A DNA stretch of 64,000 nucleotides from Bdellovibrionales bacterium. GTDB lineage: Bacteria > Bdellovibrionota > Bdellovibrionia > Bdellovibrionales > UBA1609. The stretch lies in NCBI GenBank assembly GCA_016714165.1, contig JADJNU010000001.1, positions 1,178,001-1,242,000 on the forward strand, read 5' to 3'. The translations under genes and the position numbers were made by a program. The notes under the pieces were generated by a model. It was not told the DNA's origin and made no database searches. It was given only the letters and a program-made list of their open reading frames with translations. Positions 38,296 to 49,277 of this stretch are shown piece after piece (within the stretch, counting starts at the first letter, position 1; the number at the start of each line of letters is the position of its first letter).

Positions 38296-39513
38296 TCAGA
38301 TATCAAGGTATTTGGGATCCGCACGAGCGCCACAAAAAACTTTCAATTCTGACGAAGACTCTGAGGTTTCGGGCTTGACGGCTAAGAGCGGTCCAATCCA
38401 CTTTCTTACGGCTGGATCCTTAAACCGAAACAGAACTCCGTCCAGATAGAAATGAAAAAGATGAGTTGTTGCAGCCATTGCCCCAATGACAAAAATAAAG
38501 ACAGGATTTTTCTGCCCGTTCTCAAAAAACCACCGATAAAAATAGTTACCCATCGGATGTTTTGAGCTAAGCCACATCAAAGTATGCAGCCCGGCCAAAA
38601 CACATGTGATCCTTCCAATGCCCATGAATCTGCATTTCACCTTCTCATGATCAAAAAAAGTTCGGGTAATAAAATAATATTCTACTCCATGAATCGACAT
38701 TATAAAAAGTACTGAGAAAAGAGGACTCGTCGAAATAGAAAGAATAAGTAGTCGACACAGATACAGTGGTTTATTACTCAATCCCACTTTAGGAACTAAG
38801 AAAATGGCGTTCAACACCAGAAGGCCCGCCAAAACTGGCTTTGCACGAAAAAGAAGATCAAACCAATAGATATTGCCTATCGGAATGACCCCACCAATTG
38901 TCACTGAAGCAACCTGTAGACCTATCCAAATCCAGAACAAAGCTCGCTCAATTCGATCTGCCCTCCCCAGACGAATCCATTCCCAGACCGCCAATTTCCC
39001 ACCTGCTTCGAGCCTGCGATTGTAAAGAAGGGACAATCCCTGAGTTTGTCGACCGACGTGATAACTACCATAAATATTGAGATAATTCATAAGCCTATCG
39101 GTCCCTATCTCAGGAATAAATGAATAGTATTTTCCAAACGGAAAATAGAAACACAGAGAGAAGGCCAAAAATCCAAAATAAACCAAGACCAATTTCGCCG
39201 GAAAATAAAATCCCGTAGCCCTGCTTTTTTCTCGAACTAAGCTGCGAAAACTTTGCAATTCAATGAAAGCACCTAGCGTGAAAGTCGTATGGACCCAATT
39301 AAGAAAAATAGCTCCAGAAAGAAAAAATCCAAACATTCTTTTGGCATTTGATGATTCAAATTCAGCTGAGGTTACAAAATAAAGCAAGGGACCTATAAAA
39401 AGCAATGGAAGAAGCAGATTCAGACTCTCATAAGGATGAGCAAATATAGAAATTCGCTTCCTGACTAAAGGCAATCCAAACAGATCAGCGGCTCTTGACA
39501 CCGAAGATTTCAC
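38296..39513 (-). CDS. Multi-pass membrane protein of unknown family
   Basis: 405 residues with roughly ten hydrophobic segments. Conserved-looking polar motifs lie between them: NWVHTTFTLGAF, YHVGRQTQGLSLLYNRR and, near the end, HLFHFYLDGVLFRFKDP. The several His residues next to the membrane could bind metal or haem. I do not recognise the family. GTG start with AAAGGAA upstream. It shares orientation with the transporter and lies 116 bp downstream of it. Confidence 0.65.
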   Translation of the reverse strand: MKSSVSRAADLFGLPLVRKRISIFAHPYESLNLLLPLLFIGPLLYFVTSAEFESSNAKRMFGFFLSGAIFLNWVHTTFTLGAFIELQSFRSLVREKSRATGFYFPAKLVLVYFGFLAFSLCFYFPFGKYYSFIPEIGTDRLMNYLNIYGSYHVGRQTQGLSLLYNRRLEAGGKLAVWEWIRLGRADRIERALFWIWIGLQVASVTIGGVIPIGNIYWFDLLFRAKPVLAGLLVLNAIFLVPKVGLSNKPLYLCRLLILSISTSPLFSVLFIMSIHGVEYYFITRTFFDHEKVKCRFMGIGRITCVLAGLHTLMWLSSKHPMGNYFYRWFFENGQKNPVFIFVIGAMAATTHLFHFYLDGVLFRFKDPAVRKWIGPLLAVKPETSESSSELKVFCGARADPKYLDI

Positions 39514-39629
39514 AAATTCCTTTCAAAAAATTGCGCGAAGGGCCTCAGTCCAAAAAAGAGGACCTTACGTAAGCAACAGCATATTTGACTACCTTTCTAT
39601 TCCATTGAATAGCCAAATTTTATTTTTGT

Positions 39630-40985
39630 TTATATAATCCGATAGTCCTTCAAGCCACGAAATGTATTTTGAAGAATGGTTTTGGTGATGACAATCGCAG
39701 GTACGGCAAGCAGGACCCCCGCCAGGCCAAATAACATTGAGCCTCCCATAATACCCAAAATAACCACCAAGGGATGAAGATTCACAGCACTTCCAAGCAC
39801 AATGGGCTGAAAAACCAAGTTGTCGAGAGCAAAAACAATGGCTACGACAATTGAAACTGCCAAAAGAAGATTGTCCAATGTCACCATTGGAATCAGTGGA
39901 TTGATTTCCTCTGCTATAATTCCGTAAGTGAGACTAAGTCCAAGGCCCATCACTGGTCCAACAAGAGGAATTGCTGTCGCAAAGGCCGCCAGAATGCCAA
40001 TGAATATTGCAATCTTTGGGGCGGCCCCGATCACAAATAGACCGAGAGCCAGACTCACTCCAACCAGCCCGCACTCCATCGAAAGTCCTCGCAGATACTT
40101 TCCTATTGCCCCATCGACGGCCTCCAACACTGTCAAGGATAGTTCGAAATAGCGATTTGGCACAAGACGGACAAAAAATTGAGCAATGGCTCCATCGTCA
40201 ATAAGAAAAAAGAGGAATGCGATTGGCAGCAAAAGCCAGATCGAGAGTAAACTGACAACCGTTTTTAACACCGACTGTTCGTGAGATCCAGAATTGGAGT
40301 TGCCTATGGCGTTGCTATTGTTGGAACTAGAACCTGAATTCGAATTGAGATTAGAACTGGGACTGCCGGCGGCATTCAGATTGGCATTCGGAGCGGAATC
40401 GTTCGTTGATTTCTCGGGAGCCAAGGACCCTTCACTTCCCTTTGTTTTGCTATTCGCCAGGAAATATTCATAATACTTCTCTGGGACCCTTTCCTGCCCC
40501 TTCAAACCCTGATGGTATTGTTCGAATGCAAGAGCCTGCTCAGGAGACAAGGAAAGAATATTGATGAGTTGAACACGCACGGGAGCTACATCATCAGCCA
40601 TCATTTCGTAGAGATAGTTCCCTCTTCCAGTCACAGGATCAATCCCCATTATTTTATCAAATTTTTCGTTTAGCTTAAACTTCATCCTGACGAGAAGTTC
40701 CAACTTTTCTTTTTCTGATGGAATATTGCTCTTCACAAAAAAGGCTCCACCGAACAGAACCCCCAAGATCAATGAAAATATGATTGGAACTCTCAAACTA
40801 TTTGGAAGCCAGCGGTAACGAAAAAGTGTTTTCAAGGGCCTAAAAAGATAAGCCAACAAGATTCCGATAATAAGTGGCAAGATCAAGGGCCTGAGCGACC
40901 AAGCAAGGTACGAAAAGCTCAAGATCAAGAGGGGAACAATGAGTCCCGCAAAAACAAGCGATCTAAAACGCCGATTGTCATCCAT
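39630..40985 (-). CDS. AI-2E family transporter (PerM-like) with Asn/Ser insert
   Basis: 451 residues. It begins in a membrane segment (LVFAGLIVPLLILSFSY), followed by the AI-2E core: SIWLLLPIAFLFFLIDDG, RYFELSLTVLEAVDGAIGKYLRG, LVGPVMGLGLSLTYG and PLVVILGIMGGSMLFGLAG. About 45 residues near 195-240 are rich in Asn, Ser and Gly, an insert that the family usually lacks. Family members export or import small molecules or ions; the substrate is not clear here. The start lies 2 bp after the cNMP-binding gene stop. A longer frame begins at 41078 but overlaps that gene. Confidence 0.85.
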   Translation of the reverse strand: MDDNRRFRSLVFAGLIVPLLILSFSYLAWSLRPLILPLIIGILLAYLFRPLKTLFRYRWLPNSLRVPIIFSLILGVLFGGAFFVKSNIPSEKEKLELLVRMKFKLNEKFDKIMGIDPVTGRGNYLYEMMADDVAPVRVQLINILSLSPEQALAFEQYHQGLKGQERVPEKYYEYFLANSKTKGSEGSLAPEKSTNDSAPNANLNAAGSPSSNLNSNSGSSSNNSNAIGNSNSGSHEQSVLKTVVSLLSIWLLLPIAFLFFLIDDGAIAQFFVRLVPNRYFELSLTVLEAVDGAIGKYLRGLSMECGLVGVSLALGLFVIGAAPKIAIFIGILAAFATAIPLVGPVMGLGLSLTYGIIAEEINPLIPMVTLDNLLLAVSIVVAIVFALDNLVFQPIVLGSAVNLHPLVVILGIMGGSMLFGLAGVLLAVPAIVITKTILQNTFRGLKDYRII

Positions 40986-40987
40986 AA

Positions 40988-41509
40988 TTAAGCGCTCTTT
41001 CTGTGAATGTCCGCCTGACGGTTGGTTGCTTTTAATCTCTCGCCAACGATGAATGCCAAGGACCGATATACTTCGCATGCGATCTCGGGATGGGATTTAG
41101 CCAGTTCAATGAGATCTGTTCGAAATAATGCATACACTTCAGTTGGCTTTGTTGCTCTCGCTGAAGCGGATCGAGGGGATTGATCGAGAAGAGCCAATTC
41201 ACCCAAGAATTCTGAGGATTTCAAGGAGGCGAGAACGATCCGCGAGCTTGGGTCACTCGTCGTTTCGACAACGACTTCGCCTCGAATAATGACAAATAGC
41301 GCAGCACCCGGGTGATTGACCTCAAAAAGGTACTCATTTTCTTCATAGCGTCTCTCATGAAGGCGATTTGCCAGTATTTTGAGTTGCTGATCCGTCAAAT
41401 GTTCAAAAAACGGAATAATTCGTAAAAAATCATTTCGCGAAACATCGCGAGATTTATTTTTTCGGAACTTACTGGACCAGAAAATTTCGTGGATTGATAA
41501 ATTTGCCAT
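40988..41509 (-). CDS. Cyclic nucleotide-binding domain protein
   Basis: 173 residues. An N-terminal helical part leads to a cNMP-binding beta-roll: FFEHLTDQQLKILA, GAALFVIIRGEVVV, and the phosphate-binding cassette EFLGELALLDQSPRSASARA. No DNA-binding domain follows, so it is a regulator that signals through protein contact. Co-transcribed with the AI-2E-type transporter, whose activity it might control (inference). Confidence 0.88.
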   Translation of the reverse strand: MANLSIHEIFWSSKFRKNKSRDVSRNDFLRIIPFFEHLTDQQLKILANRLHERRYEENEYLFEVNHPGAALFVIIRGEVVVETTSDPSSRIVLASLKSSEFLGELALLDQSPRSASARATKPTEVYALFRTDLIELAKSHPEIACEVYRSLAFIVGERLKATNRQADIHRKSA

Positions 41510-41732
41510 TCTTGATAACCCTCACTTCATCACGCTCCCTCATCGGAACTAAGTCCTCACTTCTTAAAATTAGGGCGGAGCACCAATGAAAAAGGTCACC
41601 CCCTTTTTTTTAACCCCGTTCACTCGACCTAGACAAAAGGATAGACAATGGATCCCCTTTTGCCTAAAACTTCAATCTGGCAGCTCAGTTTCTTGAATTG
41701 TGGTATCAAGACAGTGACTCAAGGAGGCCCCT

Positions 41733-43386
41733 ATGACCCTCGGTTCATCTTTTGTCCCGGCCATATATCAACCAGATCTTTCTTGGCAAGACTTCATCAT
41801 TCAAAATCCTCCTCCAAACGACGAGGCAGTGGCAATGGATGTCGTCTTTGTTGGAGGGGGACCTGCTGGACTTGCTGGGGCGATAGAGCTCGCCCGGCTT
41901 GTAAAAAGATGACAAGGAAAACAATGGAACTATCGGCAACTTAGAGATTGGAGTTCTTGAGAAAGCAAGCTCTCTTGGAGGGCACAGCCTATCAGGAGCT
42001 GTCATCAATCCCGTTTCTTTAAAAATGTTGTTTCCCGAATTCGAAATGAAGGACTTTCCCTTTCGTGGGGCCGTGAAGGGAGATTCGGTGTATGTTCTGA
42101 CTGAATCGAAGTCAATTTGCATTCCAACACCACCAACCATGCATAACACCGGAAATTACGTGGCCTCTATTTGCGAAGTGGTACGCTGGCTCGGCGGAAA
42201 GGCTGAGGAACTTGGAATTAACTTGTTAACCAGTTTTCCTGTGGATTCTCTCCTTACAAAAGATAATTCCGTGATTGGAGTCAGAACAACTCCCGCGGGA
42301 CTTAATCGAGAGGGACAGCCAGGTGCGCAGTATATGCCACCCACTGATGTCTTGAGCCAAATCACTGTTCTCACTGAAGGCACGCGCGGAGCTCTCACCC
42401 AGGCTTATTTGAATTGGCAGAAAATTGAACCAGAATCCCCTCAGATTTACGCTTTGGGAGTAAAGGAAATCTGGCGTGTCAAATCCCCGCCGACCCTGGT
42501 GACTCACACCATGGGCTGGCCCTTACCTACCGATGCCTTTGGCGGAAGTTTTATGTACCCGCTGGGTGACGACCTTGTCGCAATTGGATTGGTCGTAGGC
42601 TTAGACTACCGTCAAAGTTCTCTCGACGTGCATCACTTACTGCAAAAGTTGAAAAAGCATCCTCTTTTCAGTCAATATTTGAAAGGCGGTGAAGTCATTG
42701 AGTGGGGGGCCAAAACCATTCCTGAGGGAGGATATCATTCATTTCCTCAGCGCTTTCACGGAGATGGCCTTTTGATGGCGGGAGATTGTGTTGGCATGGT
42801 TAATGTCCCTGCCTTGAAGGGTATTCACTATGCGATTCTGTCGGGGATTCACTCAGCACGAGTCGCTTTTAATGCACTCAAGGCAAAAGATACCTCGGCA
42901 AAAACTCTTTCTGGTTACGATCAATTGATAAAATCGAGTGTGATTCACAGCGATCTTTACAAAGTTCGCAATATGCGACAAGCCTTCAAATCAGGATTTT
43001 ATCTCGGTGGATTTAAGGCAGCTCTCATGTCGGCCTCCGGTGGAGGCTTATTTGGAGGCGCAGTGACATTTGAAGAAGATGCCGAAGAGCCTAAGTTGTT
43101 TACTCCTGAAGAAAAGAGAGATGGCTTGAGCAAAGTCGATGCTGTTTACCTATCTGGAAATAAAACGCGAGATGACATCCCATCTCATCTCATTGTTGGG
43201 AAGGAAGTCCCTCCCGATGTGGCCGAATTCTACACTCATGTCTGTCCTGCTGGAGTTTATGAAAGGCAGGGAGATAAGCTTGTGGTTAATGCTCCTAACT
43301 GCGTTGATTGCAAAGCCACTGATGTGCTGGGACCTCGGTGGAAGCCACGGGAGGGTGGCAGCGGACCAAACTACAATCTCATGTAG
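41733..43386 (+). pseudogene. Electron transfer flavoprotein-ubiquinone oxidoreductase, interrupted by one frame shift
   Basis: AAGGAGG precedes the ATG at 41733. The FAD site VVFVGGGPAGLAGAIELA lies near residue 45. The frame breaks at five A at 41903-41907; removing one base joins it to the next frame (DDKENNGTIGNLEIGVLEKAS) and gives 550 residues. The downstream part shows the ETF-QO features GGHSLSGAVINP, GDCVGMVNVPALKGIHYA and the C-terminal iron-sulfur segment HVCPAGVY followed by NCVDCKATDV. ETF-QO passes electrons from ETF to ubiquinone after fatty acid and amino acid oxidation. Only three of the four usual cluster cysteines are present: the last is Thr. Confidence 0.88.
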
Positions 43387-43460
43387 CTCAGCCAGGCAGG
43401 ACAGATATTTAAAGATATTCAAAGCCAAAGACTTCAGGGCAAAAATCCCTTGCCCTTTGA

Positions 43461-43799
43461 TCACCCCGGTGGCCAACTCATTTGTCGCCCGCCCAAGATA
43501 TGAATATGAAGATGAGGAACCGATTGCCCTCCATCACTGTTCGTATTGATAACGAGTCGGTAGCCATTCAAAGCAAGTCCCAAATCTCGCGCTATTTGCG
43601 AAGCTTTTACCATAAGATGTCCCAAAAGATCAGAATGCTCGCCTGTGAGCTCCGTCATCGATTCAATCACTTTTTTAGGAATCAAAAGAACATGTACGGG
43701 AGCTTGAGGCGATACATCCCGAAAAGCCAAACACAACTCATCTTCGTAGACAATATCTGCGGGCAATTCACGACGAATGATCCTATCAAAAATTCCCAT
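43461..43799 (-). CDS. HIT-family nucleotide hydrolase
   Basis: 112 residues, full length. The catalytic HxHxH site reads VPHLHIHILGG near residue 97. CLAFRDVSPQAPVHVLLIPK is the conserved N-terminal half. It belongs to the Hint/PKCI branch that splits AMP from amine adducts. Convergent with the ETF-QO gene; AAAGGA precedes the ATG. Confidence 0.93.
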   Translation of the reverse strand: MGIFDRIIRRELPADIVYEDELCLAFRDVSPQAPVHVLLIPKKVIESMTELTGEHSDLLGHLMVKASQIARDLGLALNGYRLVINTNSDGGQSVPHLHIHILGGRQMSWPPG

Positions 43800-43852
43800 A
43801 AAAATTCCTTTCGGGCTGCGCCTGCTTTCGACCCGGCGGGTGCTGGTGGCCT

Positions 43853-43920
43853 CTATCGAGACATCTCGCTTGGCAAGTTCACAACATGATAGCCAATCGC
43901 TGAAGAGAGTTCGGTTTCCC
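43853..43920 (-). CDS. Possible 3' end of a lost gene
   Basis: The minus strand is open from the poly-G block down to a TAG at 43853, giving a plausible 20-residue protein tail (ELSSAIGYHVVNLPSEMSR). It lies 53 bp upstream of the HIT gene in the same orientation. The rest of the gene, if real, is replaced by the low-complexity block, so nothing more can be said. Confidence 0.25.
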
Positions 43921-45560
<1,640 letters not shown>

Positions 45561-45574
45561 TGTTAAAGGAGTTT

Positions 45575-46990
45575 TCAAGCGGCGTCCGATGACTCCAAAT
45601 TATCCTGATCGCTTTTAATCAAGTGGCCAAAGCGCTGAAGAAATTGATCAGCTTTTGACTGACTTGAAAAATACCCTGGGCTTACGGATGGGTGAAGACC
45701 CTTTGACTCAAGGAAGGCGAAGTAATGGCGAGTCAAATCAGTTAAATATCGCCCTGGTGGATCCATTTTCCCCTCAACCACCAAAACCGTATAGGATCCA
45801 ACCAAAATAGAAGGTTGATCAGCATGATGGTGTCGCAAATACCCGCCAAAGTCATGCAAAAAACCCTGGATCTCTCCAATCCCACCCTGTTCTAATTTTC
45901 GATAATAGGGCAGCAAATCGTACACCACTGCTTGAAACTCACCCACATTGAGATTGATCGTCTTTTCCAGACGAAGATACCTCTGCAGGAGGGTCTGGCT
46001 TACGTTGTGTACTTGGTGCTTTCTCAGGTGATGAGACAAATAGTTAAATCCAAAAAACATCGATATTCCCACAAAGCTCATGGCGCCGACCAAAAGCCAA
46101 GCCGTGGGATCTTTTACCTCCAGCAATGATCTTGCAGCAAGGGCTGAATAGGTCCCCATACCAATCAAATACAGCAGCCAATGTCGTCGAGGAAGTCCCG
46201 AACACTTCAGGCGAATTAAAAAAGAGCCTCCATCAGATTCCTGCCAATGCAAAACTCTACTTGCCAGCATTAGGATTCCCTCCAGCAAGGGCAATGACAA
46301 CAGAATCAACCAGATCAAACTATCCCGACTCGAAACCCCGGTCATCTCTGCACTCAAAAATTGATTCGCCAGCCAAAATCCCATCCAACCGGCGGCAAAC
46401 TGATCTACGTCGTTTTCATTTCGAAAAAAAGCCCAGAGTCCGTTCGTGAGAGTGATCAACATGAATCCTATAGAACTCAGTTGTATCTGGGGGGCATCCG
46501 TCACAAAGAAAAGGTTGAGGACCAGAAAACAGCCCCACCAAGACGACAAACCCCTAAACATCACAAGTTTGGAATAACCCAAACTGACGAAGGCAACCAG
46601 CAAGCCCGCCAATAGGACCGATGGAATCTCCGAAAGGCCAAGCTGATTGATAAACGAGTTTTCTCCACAAACAGAAATACCGGCAAGCGCCCAGGACAGA
46701 TACATAAATACCGTTTGTCCCGCAAAATCTCCCCGATGCACTCTGATCCATTCAGTAACAAAAAATGGAAGAAATGAAAAAATTAAATAGGCATCCTGAT
46801 CAGATCCACTAAAAATCGCGAAAAAAACTGAGGCGACAAGAACGGCCACACTTCCCAGTCGGCCTCGTCCCTCTCCCAAAACGGTAATGGTCTGATTCTT
46901 CCACGCTGGCAACCGCAAACGGATGAGTACCAGCCCCAAGCTACCAAACAACCCAATGATTCCAACTCTTAGCCAATCCCAGCTCATCAT
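45575..46990 (-). CDS. Large membrane protein of unknown function
   Basis: 471 residues from the ATG at 46990 (a GTG two codons earlier is also open). About 10-11 hydrophobic segments fill residues 1-320. A cytoplasmic tail of about 150 residues follows, starting at HHLRKHQVHNVSQTLLQRYLRLEKT, with His-rich LRHHHADQP. No family recognised. It borders the poly-G block, and its C-terminus is intact (stop at 45575). Confidence 0.65.
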   Translation of the reverse strand: MMSWDWLRVGIIGLFGSLGLVLIRLRLPAWKNQTITVLGEGRGRLGSVAVLVASVFFAIFSGSDQDAYLIFSFLPFFVTEWIRVHRGDFAGQTVFMYLSWALAGISVCGENSFINQLGLSEIPSVLLAGLLVAFVSLGYSKLVMFRGLSSWWGCFLVLNLFFVTDAPQIQLSSIGFMLITLTNGLWAFFRNENDVDQFAAGWMGFWLANQFLSAEMTGVSSRDSLIWLILLSLPLLEGILMLASRVLHWQESDGGSFLIRLKCSGLPRRHWLLYLIGMGTYSALAARSLLEVKDPTAWLLVGAMSFVGISMFFGFNYLSHHLRKHQVHNVSQTLLQRYLRLEKTINLNVGEFQAVVYDLLPYYRKLEQGGIGEIQGFLHDFGGYLRHHHADQPSILVGSYTVLVVEGKMDPPGRYLTDLTRHYFAFLESKGLHPSVSPGYFSSQSKADQFLQRFGHLIKSDQDNLESSDAA

Positions 46991-47098
46991 TCCCACTTCT
47001 CGACCTAAGGATGTGAAAACTTAATGGAAATAAACAGCAGTTTGATAATTCGTATGGATCAGAATGATGCGATTGAAGAAATTCCCTTAAGATAAGAT

Positions 47099-47755
47099 TT
47101 ATTCTTTTATGATTGGTCTGTTTGACAACTCATCCTTATCGCCATCTAAAATCGGGAAATGTTCGCTCAATATCTCTTGGCACCTTTGAATAGCCTGACA
47201 CATTCCCGATCCCAGATCGCGAGATTTTGCCCCTTGAATTAAAAACAACACAATCTCGTCCCAGGTACCTTCCGGAAGCTTGCCAGCAATCCCCCTATCA
47301 GCGAGAACGACTGCCTGACGCTCCATAAGAGAAACAAACAACAAAATGCCTGTCCGCCCCTTCGTCTGCTCCAAGCGAGCCTCATAAAATTCAATCTTTG
47401 CGCGTTGCTTAGCTAGCCATTCTCCATCGATTCTATTTATAAAAAAATACTGAACACGAGGTGAATTTGCCAAAATTCGCGTCGCCAAAATAGATACAAG
47501 AAAGCCTCCTACAAGATTCCACCAAGAATGACCAAATCCGGGATTCTCCAATTCCACTATTTCAATCATCACGAAAAAGAGGAGAAGAAACATCATCAAT
47601 AGCATCGGAGCCACGTGGCCAATTGAGGACGAGCGGCGCACTATCACTGGAACGATTTCTCCGCTTGTCACCTTTTCAGCTTCGGCGACACATGTCTCAA
47701 TACGAGCAATATCTTCGGATTTCAGATACTTTCTTGCCCATGACTCTAATTTCAT
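47099..47755 (-). CDS. TPM-domain membrane protein
   Basis: 218 residues from the ATG at 47755, which overlaps the stop of the gene before it (TGATG). An N-terminal TPM part (IETCVAEAEKVTSGEIVPVIVR) is split by two membrane segments (about 50-95). The rest (TKGRTGILLFVSLMERQAVVLADRGIAGKLP) completes the TPM domain. Known TPM proteins act with LemA and YgcG; a role in envelope or photosystem-like assembly has been proposed for relatives, but the bacterial function is unclear. Confidence 0.82.
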   Translation of the reverse strand: MKLESWARKYLKSEDIARIETCVAEAEKVTSGEIVPVIVRRSSSIGHVAPMLLMMFLLLFFVMIEIVELENPGFGHSWWNLVGGFLVSILATRILANSPRVQYFFINRIDGEWLAKQRAKIEFYEARLEQTKGRTGILLFVSLMERQAVVLADRGIAGKLPEGTWDEIVLFLIQGAKSRDLGSGMCQAIQRCQEILSEHFPILDGDKDELSNRPIIKE

Positions 47756-48513
47756 CACCAACTCCCCGATGATCCACCGCCACTAAAACCACCGCCACCA
47801 CCGGACCAACTCCCGCCGCGACTGCCGCCACCACCAAAGCCTCCACCGCCTCCGCGCCCTCCTCCAGACAAGAGAAGAAGAAAAAGAAAAGGATGACGAA
47901 TAAAGAGAAGAAGCAATAGTGCCATCACGACAAAAATGGCCATTCGTGAAAGAGGAGAACTCTCATTCTTCGGCTGAACGAGATTCGTTAGTTTTTGAGC
48001 ACCAAAAAACTGTTGCAAATCAAGATCTGGATTCGTTCTCTTTAAGATATTGAGAACTCCAAGAACTATACCCCTCTCGGGATCTCCAGAACGAAAAAGG
48101 GGGGTCATCACTTGATCAATTATTCTCCTTGCAATCGCGTCCGGAAGATCTCCTTCAAGCCCTTGTCCCACTTCGATCCTCATTCTTCGTTCCTTAGGAG
48201 CAACAAGAACAAGAATTCCTTTGTCCGACTTTTCAGTGCCAAGCTTCCATTGATCAGCCACCTGAATACTCGCCTGCTCAATACTGAGCTCCCCTAAAGA
48301 AGCTAGGGTCAAAACGGCCAACTGAGTCTCGCTATGATCGTGAACATAACGGAGCGCCGAGTTCAACTGCTGCTCTACACCCTCAGAAATCAGATCTGCC
48401 TGGTCAACAACAGGAGCACTCATGCGAGGAACAGAAAAATCAGCGAGAGCCGGTCCTGAAAGAAAAAAGGAAAAAATCCAGACTGTCAGAGAAATGCTAA
48501 AAAAATGGGTCAA
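47755..48513 (-). CDS. ygcG: YgcG-type TPM-domain protein with Gly-rich tail
   Basis: 252 residues. Signal peptide (SGPALADF), TPM domain (VVDQADLISEGVEQQLN, GILVLVAPKERRMRIEVGQGLEGDLPD), one membrane segment (about 190-220) and a C-terminal run of Gly with Phe, Ser and Trp, ending SSGSW. The tail is usual for this family. Start overlaps the lemA stop (ATGA), giving a tightly coupled operon lemA-ygcG-TPM. Confidence 0.88.
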   Translation of the reverse strand: MTHFFSISLTVWIFSFFLSGPALADFSVPRMSAPVVDQADLISEGVEQQLNSALRYVHDHSETQLAVLTLASLGELSIEQASIQVADQWKLGTEKSDKGILVLVAPKERRMRIEVGQGLEGDLPDAIARRIIDQVMTPLFRSGDPERGIVLGVLNILKRTNPDLDLQQFFGAQKLTNLVQPKNESSPLSRMAIFVVMALLLLLFIRHPFLFLLLLSGGGRGGGGGFGGGGSRGGSWSGGGGGFSGGGSSGSW

Positions 48514-49109
48514 AACTGCACCTTTGGTGCGGCTTCAATGGCCTTCGCATCTTCGGTGGTCCACTGAGCCATCTTTTCATGTTTAAAAAACAGAGAATTT
48601 GTCCAACTTGTAGGAACAACGGTAATAAGATTATTGAACCTCTTGATATTTTCGATGTGACGTTGGCGAGCAATCGTAATCCTGTTTTCCGTTCCCTCCA
48701 ATTGTGCTTGGAGCTCACGAAAATTCTGATCGGCTTTCAAATCTGGATATTTTTCTACCACTACCATCAGCCGAGACAAAGCGGCACCCAAAGAGCCCTG
48801 AGCTTCCTGAAACTTTTGAACAGAGGCCACATCTGCAGCATTTATCTGGGTTGAAGTTGCCTTAGCTCTGGCGTTCACGACACCTTCGAGAGTTTCCTTT
48901 TCGTGCGAGGCATATCCCTTCACCGTATTGACCAAATTTGGAATCAAATCTGCACGACGCTTGTATTGGTTCACTATTTCTGCTTGAGAAGACTCAACTT
49001 CATTCAACTGCTGAGGAATGGATTGAATCCCACACCCACTCAGGAAAAAAACACAAAATAGTGAAGCAAGACAAAAACCACCAGTCCTAAAAATCTGAGA
49101 TTGACCCAT
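48510..49109 (-). CDS. lemA: LemA family lipoprotein
   Basis: 199 residues from the ATG at 49109, after AGGTGG. The N-terminus has a lipobox-like FLSGC. The LemA core follows: YKRRADLIPNLVNTVKGYA, ETLEGVVNARAKA, RLMVVVEKYPDLKA and the LEGTENRI(T)IARQRH helix. LemA proteins are helical bundles that face the envelope; their job is not settled. It heads the operon with ygcG and the TPM gene. Confidence 0.92.
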   Translation of the reverse strand: MGQSQIFRTGGFCLASLFCVFFLSGCGIQSIPQQLNEVESSQAEIVNQYKRRADLIPNLVNTVKGYASHEKETLEGVVNARAKATSTQINAADVASVQKFQEAQGSLGAALSRLMVVVEKYPDLKADQNFRELQAQLEGTENRITIARQRHIENIKRFNNLITVVPTSWTNSLFFKHEKMAQWTTEDAKAIEAAPKVQF

Positions 49110-49277
49110 TGCAGAACCACCTTTTTTAAAAACTGAAAACATCCGAATCTCCATAGAAAACCAAAATAACTTCGACCCATAGGGTTCTATCAGGTCTGCA
49201 GCGAAAGTTCAATGACCGGCACAAAGTCGCTCAAATAGGCCTCAAGGACTCGTCCCTTCCCGCCGAAGACCCTTATT

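Noticed and set aside
38052..38333. 93-residue minus-strand open frame
   Set aside because: It runs out of frame across the transporter remnant and the radical SAM tail copy; the product has no protein-like features.
43384..43405. tRNA-like D-arm (gtagctcagccaggcagg) after the ETF-QO stop
   Set aside because: No TpsiC arm (GGTTCRA), no acceptor stem pairing and no anticodon loop in the next 80 bp.
47755..47900. Gly-rich tail of the YgcG protein as a second low-complexity artefact
   Set aside because: The codons are varied (ggt, ggc, gga) and the Gly/Ser/Trp tail is normal for this family.
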